This document shows, in pieces, positions 1-5,423 of a stretch of 6,949 nucleotides of DNA. The notes under the pieces were generated by a model. That model worked only from the letters and a program-made list of their open reading frames with translations, did no database searches and was not told where the DNA came from. The stretch covers positions 1 through 6,949 of the forward strand of contig JAQBNX010000184.1 of NCBI GenBank assembly GCA_028288385.1, in the 5' to 3' direction. This stretch comes from Spirosoma sp. Lineage in GTDB: Bacteria > Bacteroidota > Bacteroidia > Cytophagales > Spirosomataceae. Both the position numbers and the translations under genes were made by a program. Position 1 is the first letter of the stretch; each line of letters starts with the position of its first letter.

Positions 1-119
1 TCAGTAATATCACCCGTGCCAAACCAAGGTGAATTGTCACGGGAAGCGGTCAAGGTATATGGCCTGGCACAACCCATGCAAACCAAAAATAAGCTAGGTA
101 TCCATCTGGCGCCAGTCAT
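1..119 (-). CDS. Possible N-terminus of an unrecognised, lipoprotein-like exported protein (runs off left edge)
   Basis: An ATG at 119 on the minus strand opens a frame with no stop for 39 codons to the window edge. Residues 5-18 are hydrophobic (WIPSLFLVCMGC) and end in cysteines, after which the sequence turns polar. This resembles a short signal peptide, possibly of lipoprotein type, but the residue three before Cys17 is itself Cys, so the lipobox is poor. The residues after it include PWFGTGD, which I cannot assign to a family. In favour: same strand as the VOC gene just upstream, and the same 18-bp motif that precedes the VOC start lies 19 nt before this ATG. Against: there is no ribosome binding site, the stretch is short, and the plus strand is also open in frame 1 to base 150. 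Function unknown. Confidence 0.35.
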   Translation of the reverse strand, partial: MTGARWIPSLFLVCMGCARPYTLTASRDNSPWFGTGDIT

Positions 120-138
120 CTATTTTACATGTTGTAAT

Positions 139-156
139 GTTGTATAATCACCAATA
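139..156. repeat. 18-bp direct repeat, copy A, just after the VOC gene
   Basis: gttgtataatcaccaata here is identical to bases 542-559. This copy begins 2 nt beyond the VOC stop codon and lies 19 nt before the possible minus-strand start at 119. The identity ends abruptly on both sides. An 18-bp exact match 403 bp apart is not expected by chance. Confidence 0.85.
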
Positions 157-158
157 TG

Positions 159-527
159 TTAAGACTCAGCTTTGAAGTGAGGATTCTCAATCAATCCCAA
201 TTGGTTTCCAAAGGGGTCCTTAAGAATGGCCAGCTCAATACCGTCTCTTACATGGGGAGGGGCTTCCAACACGGTAGTCCCCTGTTCTACTAAGGACTGG
301 CAAACCCCTGCTAAATCAGCAACACCCCAATAGGTTATAGGCATCCCTAAAGCGGGCGTTACCGTTGGGTCTAAGCCCAACTCGTAGCCGCCGACATTGA
401 ATCCCTCATAAAACGGCTCATCGAAGTAAGGCGCTATTCCTAAGAAGGCAGCATACCAAGTTTTGGCCCGGTTTAGATCGGGAACGGCATAGATTGCCGT
501 GCGAAGTCCTAAAAGAGGGGATGCCAT
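159..527 (-). CDS. VOC-superfamily (glyoxalase/bleomycin resistance/dioxygenase fold) protein
   Basis: A small single-domain protein of 122 residues, the usual size of a one-module VOC protein. It shows the typical layout: a beta strand opening LRTAIYAVPDLNRAKTWY, the LG..PYFDEPFY region, a GGYELGL strand, then WGVADL heading the second beta-alpha-beta-beta-beta unit, LVEQGTTVLEAPPHVRDG, and the closing strand ILKDPFGNQLGLIENP. The DPFGN-x-LGLIEN end is the family hallmark; its Glu is a common metal ligand. The members are metal-dependent lyases, dioxygenases or drug binders, and no substrate can be assigned here. I chose the ATG at 527 (MASPLLG) because the domain starts immediately after it. 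The open frame extends to 641, but those 38 codons translate the 18-bp repeat and the inverted repeat and look non-coding. No clear Shine-Dalgarno sequence. The gene stands alone, bracketed by direct repeats. Confidence 0.88.
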   Translation of the reverse strand: MASPLLGLRTAIYAVPDLNRAKTWYAAFLGIAPYFDEPFYEGFNVGGYELGLDPTVTPALGMPITYWGVADLAGVCQSLVEQGTTVLEAPPHVRDGIELAILKDPFGNQLGLIENPHFKAES

Positions 528-541
528 ATCAGATAAAGTTG

Positions 542-559
542 GTTGTATAATCACCAATA
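542..559. repeat. 18-bp direct repeat, copy B, just before the VOC gene
   Basis: Identical to bases 139-156 and in the same orientation. It sits 14 nt upstream of the VOC start codon, so the pair tightly encloses the gene. On the coding strand it reads tattggtgattatacaac. It could be a shared leader/regulatory motif of two minus-strand genes, or a duplication created when the VOC gene was inserted. Confidence 0.85.
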
Positions 560-565
560 GGATGA

Positions 566-616
566 GTACTACTGAATGTAAGACAATAATGGATTCTGTC
601 TTACATTCAGTAGTAC
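566..616. repeat. Perfect 20-bp inverted repeat with an 11-nt spacer
   Basis: Arms gtactactgaatgtaagaca (566-585) and its exact reverse complement (597-616) flank an 11-nt spacer in which three further pairs are possible. It lies 39 nt upstream of the VOC start. No T-run follows on either strand, so it is not a standard intrinsic terminator. It could be a large operator, a cruciform or RNA hairpin, or a remnant of a small palindromic mobile element. AGGA occurs just outside both arms, too short to prove a target duplication. Confidence 0.85.
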
Positions 617-620
617 AGGA

Positions 621-810
621 GTTTAAATCACCTAAAATCAATGAAAACGGCGTGCTAACGGAATACCCCGTTCAGAAAAGGCTCAACTCGGCTCAAAATC
701 GTGAACGACTAAATTGAACGTGAAAAAGCTACTTTTCGGGTACTTACCTCCTTCCCCGCAACCGTTCATTTAGCTGTCCCTTTGTGACGGGACAAGACAG
801 GATTAGAATG
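621..810. repeat. Diverged ~200-bp intergenic repeat, copy 1
   Basis: Aligns along its whole length, with small indels, to bases 3001-3205 in the same orientation. By hand, bases 671-720 match 3052-3101 at 43 of 50 positions, and 695-713 are identical to 3076-3094. Both copies start with aaatcacc and end with an aagacagg...aatg segment. An enclosing inverted repeat (ctaaattgaacg at 709-720 against cgttcatttag at 763-773) is also found in copy 2. A further 6-bp stem (775-780 with 789-794) is clear only here. No convincing ORF: the plus-strand frame through it is explained by repeat and palindrome. It lies between the epimerase stop and the VOC promoter region. Confidence 0.75.
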
Positions 811-827
811 GGGAGGATACTTGATTT

Positions 828-1730
828 TCATTCCCAGTTCACGTATTTCTGCCAGTTATGTTGTTCCCTAAAGCCTAGCACTTCCCGGATCTTGCGATTG
901 GAAAACAAGGCTTCATGCCCCTCTAACGGGCGACTAAGGGGCACACCGGCAAAGAAGCGTTGGGCCAGCTCCTGGCTGGGAATAACGGCCCCATTGTGAT
1001 CATTTCCCGCATTGAAAACCTGATACCCCAGGCCGTCTTTGTTCAAACACAAATCCACGATCTGGCCCAGGTCACGCGCATCAATGTAACAGAAGGCATT
1101 CCGGCGTCGCACCTGGGGGTGTGTAAAATAATAGGGAAACAGTTGGGCGTATTCGTGGGGTTCAATCACATTGCCGATGCGAAGGGCATAGATGTCAACA
1201 CCGGAGCGTCGCTGGAAGCTACGGGCCGTTTGTTCATTAACGACCTTGGACAAGCCGTAGCTATCCATAGGGTCAACGTCATAATCCTCTTCCAGGGGCA
1301 AGACGTGAGGGTTGGTTTGGCCATCGGAAAAACATATCCCATAGGTGGTCTCGGAGGAAGCAATAATGATCTTTCGAATGCCGAGTTTGACCGCCGCTTC
1401 AATCACATTGTAGGTACCCATCGTGTTGACCCGAAAGGTTTCATTATCGGGTTTGAGTAAGATCCTGGGCACGGCTGCAAAATGGACGACCGCATCAAAT
1501 TGGGGTACGCCATGGCCGGGCTCCAATTCGTCTAAGCCCGCATACGAACTCAGGGCATTGAACATTTGTCCCGAATCGGTAATATCGGCGACGAGGTTGT
1601 CTACCCCTGGGTGATTTAACGGCACCAGGTCTACATTCATCACTTTATGTCCCTGCTCGAGCAGGTAGGGAATCACGTGCTTTCCCGCCTTCCCCGATCC
1701 ACCGGTAAAAAATAGGCGCATTTTAGTCAT
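828..1730 (-). CDS. NAD(P)-dependent epimerase/dehydratase, extended SDR family
   Basis: A 300-residue cytoplasmic Rossmann-fold enzyme of normal length for extended SDRs acting on nucleotide sugars or similar substrates. Visible motifs: the dinucleotide-binding TGGSGKAG at residues 9-16, an acidic residue ending beta-2 (VDL, D34), ADI at 49-51, HFAA at 83-86, SSETTYG at 125-131 with S126 in the catalytic Ser/Thr position, and the catalytic YGLSK at 158-162 (Y158, K162). The C-terminal part (RIGNV at 184-188, YIDARDLG at 215-222, FNAGN at 239-243) is the usual substrate-binding half. The family performs epimerisation, dehydration or reduction of a sugar or uronate; the exact substrate cannot be read. 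I kept the ATG at 1730 rather than the one three codons later because AGAGAAG stands 5 nt before it. Probably its own transcription unit: the gap to the toxin gene is 98 bp. Confidence 0.88.
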   Translation of the reverse strand: MTKMRLFFTGGSGKAGKHVIPYLLEQGHKVMNVDLVPLNHPGVDNLVADITDSGQMFNALSSYAGLDELEPGHGVPQFDAVVHFAAVPRILLKPDNETFRVNTMGTYNVIEAAVKLGIRKIIIASSETTYGICFSDGQTNPHVLPLEEDYDVDPMDSYGLSKVVNEQTARSFQRRSGVDIYALRIGNVIEPHEYAQLFPYYFTHPQVRRRNAFCYIDARDLGQIVDLCLNKDGLGYQVFNAGNDHNGAVIPSQELAQRFFAGVPLSRPLEGHEALFSNRKIREVLGFREQHNWQKYVNWE

Positions 1731-1737
1731 GTATGCT

Positions 1738-1766
1738 TCTCTTTACTCATGATTTTTCTCTTTACT
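1738..1766. repeat. Two tctctttact direct repeats upstream of the epimerase gene
   Basis: The 10-mer tctctttact occurs at 1738-1747 and again at 1757-1766, a 19-bp period of about two helical turns, 8 to 36 nt before the epimerase start. The proximal copy includes the probable ribosome binding site (agagaag on the coding strand). It could be a regulator site or simple purine/pyrimidine-tract similarity. Confidence 0.4.
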
Positions 1767-1828
1767 AGACTCTCCTCCTGCCCAACCATCACTCAATAAA
1801 CCGTCCCATTGCCTTCTACTATTGGCCC

Positions 1829-2305
1829 TTAGTGGGTCGGATCGTTCCACAAACGCTGATCCAGCATCAAATCCTGACTACCCAAAATAGTTATATCCTG
1901 ATATAGGCCGTGCTTTGGATGCAAAAGCACATTATATGAGATGTCCATCACGGCTGAAGGGACGCCTATGCCTAAGTCAAGTAGACTTTGCAGCCACTCC
2001 GCAAAAATCGTTTGCGTTAAGGGTAAAGCCGTTGGATAAGCCCACTCATCGGGTAACAATTCAGGATAGATCCATCGGACTTCACCATCGGGAATTTGTA
2101 AGGTGAAAAGGCGCAAGGCAGGAAGTTGGGCATAGGGTATTTTAGGAAAATGAACTAACGTTTCCAGCAAGGCCAAGGCGGGTGAACTGGCGGTGTAGAG
2201 AATACCCAGACCTGGTGGATTCCACCGCCCACCAGCAATCTCAGCCCCAACTACCGATAATGGGTCATGCCAATAAGGTTCTTTTAAAATGCGGTATACC
2301 TCCAC
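1829..2305 (-). CDS. RES-domain toxin of a type II toxin-antitoxin system
   Basis: 158 residues, all RES domain. The family is named for conserved Arg, Glu and Ser, all in place: GGRWNPPG with R27, a YTASSPALALLETLVH segment with E48, and VPSAV with S117, followed by NVLLHP (125-130). Studied RES toxins (MbcT, ParT, Res) attack NAD+ or ADP-ribosylate a host enzyme in the cytoplasm, and their fold resembles ADP-ribosylating toxins; this one is expected to deplete NAD+ or modify a target likewise. The start is GTG at 2305: it is the only usual start codon, since an in-frame TAG lies six codons upstream. The antitoxin stop is 24 nt before it, so the pair is almost certainly co-transcribed. A weak start and poor ribosome binding site would keep toxin below antitoxin levels. 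No truncation or missing catalytic residue is seen. Confidence 0.92.
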   Translation of the reverse strand: MEVYRILKEPYWHDPLSVVGAEIAGGRWNPPGLGILYTASSPALALLETLVHFPKIPYAQLPALRLFTLQIPDGEVRWIYPELLPDEWAYPTALPLTQTIFAEWLQSLLDLGIGVPSAVMDISYNVLLHPKHGLYQDITILGSQDLMLDQRLWNDPTH

Positions 2306-2329
2306 ATCGATGGCTTGTTGCTATCGGAC

Positions 2330-2905
2330 TTAGCTAAATACCCCGGACTCGATGCGGGTAAAGACATTATCCACCAGTTTACATCCGGTGACCGTATCCA
2401 GTAACGATAAAGGAGTCGGATAAGGTGGCATAGGTTCCGCCGAGATTAGCCGCTGATTGGCCAATCGCTCCCGACGGGCCTGCGCTGCTGCTGATAGATC
2501 GGCGGGGACTTGTCTGGTGCCCAGCTGGGCCATGGGACGGGGGACATACTGCGTCACAGGAGAAGCAAAGCCTACCTCAGGCGTTGCCAACTCGGCTAAA
2601 GGTGTACGAAGCCAGGCATAAAATCCCTCCCGGTGGCCGTCAAAAATTGCTAGTCCGTGCCCAAATAATTTCTCCAGCAATAATAGCCGCTCAGAGAGTG
2701 GAACGGATAATTCCCCTTGATGATGATTATATAAGTTCCGTTCTGTGACTCCTAAAACAAGCGCCATCTGCTTTTTGGTTAATCCTCCTAGAGCTGCTAC
2801 TTCGTCGACCCGACTACGGGGCAACTTCTGGCGAGCCTGTAGGATGAGATCAGCGGTAGAAAAGCCCCAGCCTAGCCCAGAACGGTTTATGGATGGCGTT
2901 ATCAT
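2330..2905 (-). CDS. Xre/MbcA/ParS-type (DUF2384) antitoxin with an enlarged toxin-binding domain
   Basis: 191 residues, the first gene of the operon with the RES toxin. Residues about 36-65 form a Xre-like helix-turn-helix (LTKKQMALVLGVTERNLYNH), followed by LSERLLLLEKLFGHGLAIF. The toxin-binding DUF2384 domain begins with REGFYAWLRTPLAEL (92-106) and ends with PTPLSLLDTVTGCKLVDNVFTRIESGVFS (163-191), where the near-terminal GVFS is characteristic. In relatives these two blocks are almost adjacent. Here about 55 Pro/Ala/Arg-rich residues (108-162) intervene without breaking the frame. The protein should bind the RES toxin, blocking its NAD site, and repress its own promoter; a promoter with an overlapping palindrome lies directly upstream. 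The ATG at 2905 is the first start and leaves a short N-terminal extension. The role of the insertion is unknown. Confidence 0.88.
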   Translation of the reverse strand: MITPSINRSGLGWGFSTADLILQARQKLPRSRVDEVAALGGLTKKQMALVLGVTERNLYNHHQGELSVPLSERLLLLEKLFGHGLAIFDGHREGFYAWLRTPLAELATPEVGFASPVTQYVPRPMAQLGTRQVPADLSAAAQARRERLANQRLISAEPMPPYPTPLSLLDTVTGCKLVDNVFTRIESGVFS

Positions 2906-2933
2906 AATTTTATGAAGGTTTGCCTGAATTTAA

Positions 2934-2978
2934 CTGAATTATTTCAAAATAAATTTCAGTGTACGTCGTCAGCCAAAA
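2934..2978 (-). promoter_or_regulatory. Likely promoter and autoregulatory operator of the toxin-antitoxin operon
   Basis: On the minus strand TTTG (2974-2977) and TTATTTTG (2945-2952) are separated by 21 nt. This matches the Bacteroidota -33/-7 pattern (TTG ... TAnnTTTG) except for one base in the -7 box. Overlapping the -7 box is an imperfect palindrome (2934-2959): CTGAA + TTATTT on the left pairs with AAATAA + TTCAG on the right, with a two-base bulge. A second CTGAATT occurs at 2924-2930. It lies 29-73 nt before the antitoxin ATG, the expected place for binding by the Xre antitoxin. Confidence 0.45.
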
Positions 2979-3000
2979 GTGGATCCGGTTTAGTGTAGTG

Positions 3001-3205
3001 CTTCAAATCACCTTGAATGAAGAAAAACGGCATGTCAAGCGGAATATCTTGTTCAGCAAAGGCTCAATTCAGACTAAAATCGTGAACGACTAAACTGAAC
3101 GGGTTTATTGAACGCAAAAAGGCCTGTTTTAGGCCACTTCCCTCCTACCCTCTCCCCGTCCAGTTAAACGTCCGATTCTGACAAGGATAAGACAGGGTGG
3201 TAATG
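3001..3205. repeat. Diverged ~200-bp intergenic repeat, copy 2
   Basis: The second copy of the element at 621-810, same orientation. The best-conserved part is 3052-3101, including 19 identical bases at 3076-3094. It is slightly longer, mainly through an extra gggtttattgaacg segment at 3101-3114. Like copy 1 it starts about 90 nt upstream of a minus-strand start codon, here the antitoxin's. The enclosing inverted repeat is kept: taaactgaacggg near 3091-3103 pairs with bases 3155-3167 with few mismatches. This copy also contains an intrinsic terminator. No ORF. Confidence 0.75.
3116..3135 (-). terminator. Intrinsic terminator on the minus strand inside repeat copy 2
   Basis: On the minus strand GGCCT-AAAAC-AGGCC is followed at once by TTTTT: a short GC-rich 5-bp stem with a 5-nt loop and U-tract. 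No gene on this strand ends just upstream of it. It may end an antisense or small RNA, or insulate the TA promoter from leftward transcription. Copy 1 has a degraded version (tacccgaaaagta then ttttt on the minus strand). Confidence 0.5.
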
Positions 3206-3227
3206 AGTAAAAAAAGCATTTTTACTC
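3205..3227. repeat. A/T-rich perfect hairpin at the end of repeat copy 2
   Basis: GAGTAAAAA (3205-3213) pairs with TTTTTACTC (3219-3227) around a 5-nt loop. It lies exactly where the match to copy 1 ends. It is too AT-rich and lacks a following U-tract, so it is a poor terminator. No function can be assigned. Confidence 0.5.
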
Positions 3228-3583
3228 CCTTTCGATTGTCTCTGTGGCTATCAGATAAGCTTACCATCAGTGCTTTCAGGCAAGTAGCGCCTTAGCTAAC
3301 CAGGCTGGAAGCAACCGATCGTGTTAAGGAGGGAGAACCCTTTCTGAAACAATTGGTTGCGCTACCTAATTTTGAGGTGCCTAATACGAATCAGGGTTTA
3401 TTCAGATCGTAAACTCTTAACCGGATTCAGGCGGGTGCGGGTGGCCTGGTACGTCCGTTCGCCTGAATCCGCCAATAAAGAGAAGAAACAATATACAGCC
3501 AAGCAACAGCCCGGTATGGATCGAAGTAGGATAGGCATACTGCTTTAGTCACCATCGCTTTAAGTAAACTACATGTACTTCAT
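3228..3583. other. Intergenic stretch upstream of the GH gene, no convincing gene
   Basis: This is the leader region of the plus-strand hydrolase. It contains a 12-bp inverted repeat (3422-3471). A plus-strand frame at 3296-3412 is open for 38 codons with coding-like composition (VKEGEPFLKQLVALPNF) but has no start codon and may be a remnant. A TAATTTTG at 3367-3374 fits the -7 consensus but has no good partner. The 63-codon ATG frame from 3357 is Arg-rich and runs through the inverted repeat, so I do not call it a gene. Confidence 0.5.
3422..3471. repeat. 12-bp inverted repeat in the leader of the GH gene
   Basis: CGGATTCAGGCG (3422-3433) and its exact reverse complement (3460-3471) flank a 26-nt G-rich spacer that can extend the stem by G-T pairs. 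It lies about 110 nt before the start codon at 3584. No T-run follows, so it is more likely an operator, a leader structure or an old insertion end than a terminator. Confidence 0.6.
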
Positions 3584-5068
3584 ATGCGTAAACCAGTTGT
3601 TTTCGTCACTCTTTTCCTTACCCTGAATCTGCCAATCATTGCTCAGTTTTCGGTCAAATACCAACCTGATCGACAACCCACCACCAACCTACAGTACTTT
3701 ACCCCAACGGGTGAGAACTTGTTTGTCGGCGACTGCATCCCCTTCGCTCACAACGGCATGTATTATCTCTACTGGCTCATCGACCAGGGACATCACAGTG
3801 CATTAAATGGGCTAGGTGGGCATCAATGGGTGTTAAGCACAACGAAAGACCTGAGAACCTGGACTCATTACCCCGTTGTGCTGGGCATTGACGAAGACTG
3901 GGAGAAATCAATCTGTACCGGTTCGGTTGTGTATAGGCAGAATAAATTTCATGCCTTCTATGCAACCCGTCGACTCCAGGATGGAAAAACCATTGAACAG
4001 TTGAGTTATGCGATAAGCGACGATGGTATCCATTTCAAAAAACAAAAACCGAATCCTTTCTTTACGGCCCTTCCCGCTTATAGCCCCCGTAATTTTCGCG
4101 ATCCCAAAGCCATCATCAACCCCTCAGGAGGAATCACTTTGTTGATAGCTAGTAATGAAGTGAAAGCACCTATTCAAGCAGAAAACGGCTGCCTGGTGCA
4201 GTTAACCTCTTCTGATATGAAATCCTGGCAAATAGGCTCCCCCATTCTAACGGGCCAATTTGCGGTGCCTGAGTGCCCGGACTACTTTAAATGGAACCAA
4301 TGGTATTATTTGGTCTATGGACAGGATGGTGACACCTATTATCTCAAGTCAAAGAGTCCCCTGGGTCCCTGGGAGTCTCCCCGTTACCAGAGTTTAAAAG
4401 AAGAAATGGTGAACGTAGCCAAAACAGCGGAGTTTGCTGGTAATCGGCGAATTGCAGCCGCCTGGATTCCTTCGCGCCGGGACAATAAAGACAACGGCGG
4501 AGAGATATTTGGCGGCAGTGCTGTATTTCGGGAAGTAATTCAGGAAGAGGATGGAACGCTAAGTACTCAATTTCCAGCAGAAATGATCCCCCCAACGTCT
4601 CAGCCCATAACGGTATCGGTTGTTTTGGATAAGCTAAGTACCCAACAAAAAGGGAATGCGATTAAGATCCAAGCGATTAATGGGCTGGGGGCTGCTCACT
4701 TTCAAGATGTACCCGTCAATAGTCGCATTACCCTGCTGATTGAGCCGTCGGATAAAAACGAAGAATACGGATTATTTCTGCGGTCCGATCAGCAGGGGCA
4801 ACAAGGCTACAAACTAAGGATATCAGCCAACGAGCGAACAGTAGGGCTGGGAAATACCCGCATTGAGGCCGTGGAGGGTCTCGATAAACTGATGACCCTT
4901 GATATCGTGATGCGGGATGACATTATCGATGTCTGTATTAATGGCAAGCGATGCCTGGTAAACCGGATGGCTGAGCAAAAAGGGACTTTTCTTTGGCTTT
5001 ACGCTAAACAAGGTAGTGTAGCCTTTAAGTCTGTAACGATAGCTCCCATTCGACAAACCACTAGATAG
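3584..5068 (+). CDS. Secreted GH32-like (clan GH-J) five-bladed beta-propeller glycoside hydrolase
   Basis: 494 residues. Residues 1-20 are a signal peptide (basic MRKP, hydrophobic core, probable cut after IIA), so it acts in the periplasm or outside. Residues about 35-335 form a GH32/GH43-type propeller: GDCIPF with D50 at the nucleophile position, GGHQWVLSTTKDL (78-90), SICTGS (109-114), FYATRR (125-130), FRDP with transition-state D173, PECPDYF with acid/base E230, and GNRRI (286-290). The R-D-P and E-C motifs are those of GH32 enzymes. Residues about 340-490 are a beta-rich C-terminal domain like the GH32 beta-sandwich (DVCINGKRC). GH32 members cut fructosides, but this divergent group is not characterised and I do not name a substrate. 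The ATG at 3584 gives the complete signal peptide and has no Shine-Dalgarno sequence. An IS1 remnant begins at the stop codon. Confidence 0.88.
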   Translation: MRKPVVFVTLFLTLNLPIIAQFSVKYQPDRQPTTNLQYFTPTGENLFVGDCIPFAHNGMYYLYWLIDQGHHSALNGLGGHQWVLSTTKDLRTWTHYPVVLGIDEDWEKSICTGSVVYRQNKFHAFYATRRLQDGKTIEQLSYAISDDGIHFKKQKPNPFFTALPAYSPRNFRDPKAIINPSGGITLLIASNEVKAPIQAENGCLVQLTSSDMKSWQIGSPILTGQFAVPECPDYFKWNQWYYLVYGQDGDTYYLKSKSPLGPWESPRYQSLKEEMVNVAKTAEFAGNRRIAAAWIPSRRDNKDNGGEIFGGSAVFREVIQEEDGTLSTQFPAEMIPPTSQPITVSVVLDKLSTQQKGNAIKIQAINGLGAAHFQDVPVNSRITLLIEPSDKNEEYGLFLRSDQQGQQGYKLRISANERTVGLGNTRIEAVEGLDKLMTLDIVMRDDIIDVCINGKRCLVNRMAEQKGTFLWLYAKQGSVAFKSVTIAPIRQTTR

Positions 5069-5129
5069 TCTGGCTTTCCCTGTTGACTATGGCTTGCTAT
5101 GGCTTGTTGTTGACAAATACGGAAGTGCC

Positions 5130-5423
5130 TTAATTACATCTATCGGCGAAGAAAAACTGATTGATACATAGGCTGATTATCGTGTCGTGGACCCTCACTG
5201 ATTTAGAAAAGTAAAAGGTTCGGCGGGTCAAGCGCTCTAAGCGTGTTCGAAGAGTGAGATGCTTACGCTCAATGCTTTGGAATGACGCTTTGTGAACTAA
5301 ACGTAATCGTTGATCTAAGCAATCAAATTAGGCCCGCACCAGCGGCCCGGCACATCTTGTCAACTTTGAGACTCATTTTCAAGCCTCTATGGATATATAA
5401 GGGGTTCCTGAACAACTTCACTA
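5130..5423 (-). pseudogene. insB' remnant of an IS1-family transposase, internally deleted and frameshifted
   Basis: This should encode the DDE catalytic half made by -1 frameshifting from insA. In the -1 frame after insA the sequence reads KLFRNPLYIH...LKVDKMC, matching the start of InsB' up to the first catalytic Asp (VDEM in relatives), then a stop at 5323-5325. The C-terminal part is in another frame, the same as insA, from about 5320 to the TAA at 5130: QRLRLVHKASFQSIERKHLT, then RLERLTRRTFYFSKSVRVHD and ISLCINQFF. IERKHLT carries the catalytic Glu, and FSKS...HD is an InsB signature. Against InsB' of IS1, about 55 codons (roughly 165 bp) are missing near 5320-5345. Its middle, with most of the catalytic core, is gone, so the transposase is dead. 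Confidence 0.78.

Noticed and set aside
13..43. cccgtg/cacggg inverted repeat near the left edge
   Set aside because: Only 6 bp with a 19-nt loop and lying inside a possible coding region; likely chance.
131..165. Integron attC-like site after the VOC gene (gttgtaa / gttaaga)
   Set aside because: VOC genes are common cassettes and GTT-type cores are nearby, but no GTTRRRY/RYYYAAC pair with the proper folded spacing is present.
528..641. N-terminal extension of the VOC protein to an ATG at 641
   Set aside because: The extra 38 codons encode the inverted and direct repeats; the VOC domain begins right after the ATG at 527.
499..717. 72-codon plus-strand frame
   Set aside because: It runs across the VOC start region, the palindrome and repeat copy 1; the palindrome makes both strands read TTECKT/LHSVV-like peptides. 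No family resemblance.
960..1460. 166-codon plus-strand frame antisense to the epimerase
   Set aside because: It lies wholly inside the epimerase, whose Rossmann and YxxxK motifs are unmistakable; a shadow frame.
3367..3374. TAATTTTG as the -7 box of the GH promoter
   Set aside because: It matches TAnnTTTG, but there is no good TTG 19-21 nt upstream and it would leave a leader of about 200 nt; too weak to call.
3357..3548. 63-codon plus-strand frame in the GH leader
   Set aside because: Arg-rich and low in coding character, crosses an inverted repeat, no ribosome binding site and no recognisable motif.
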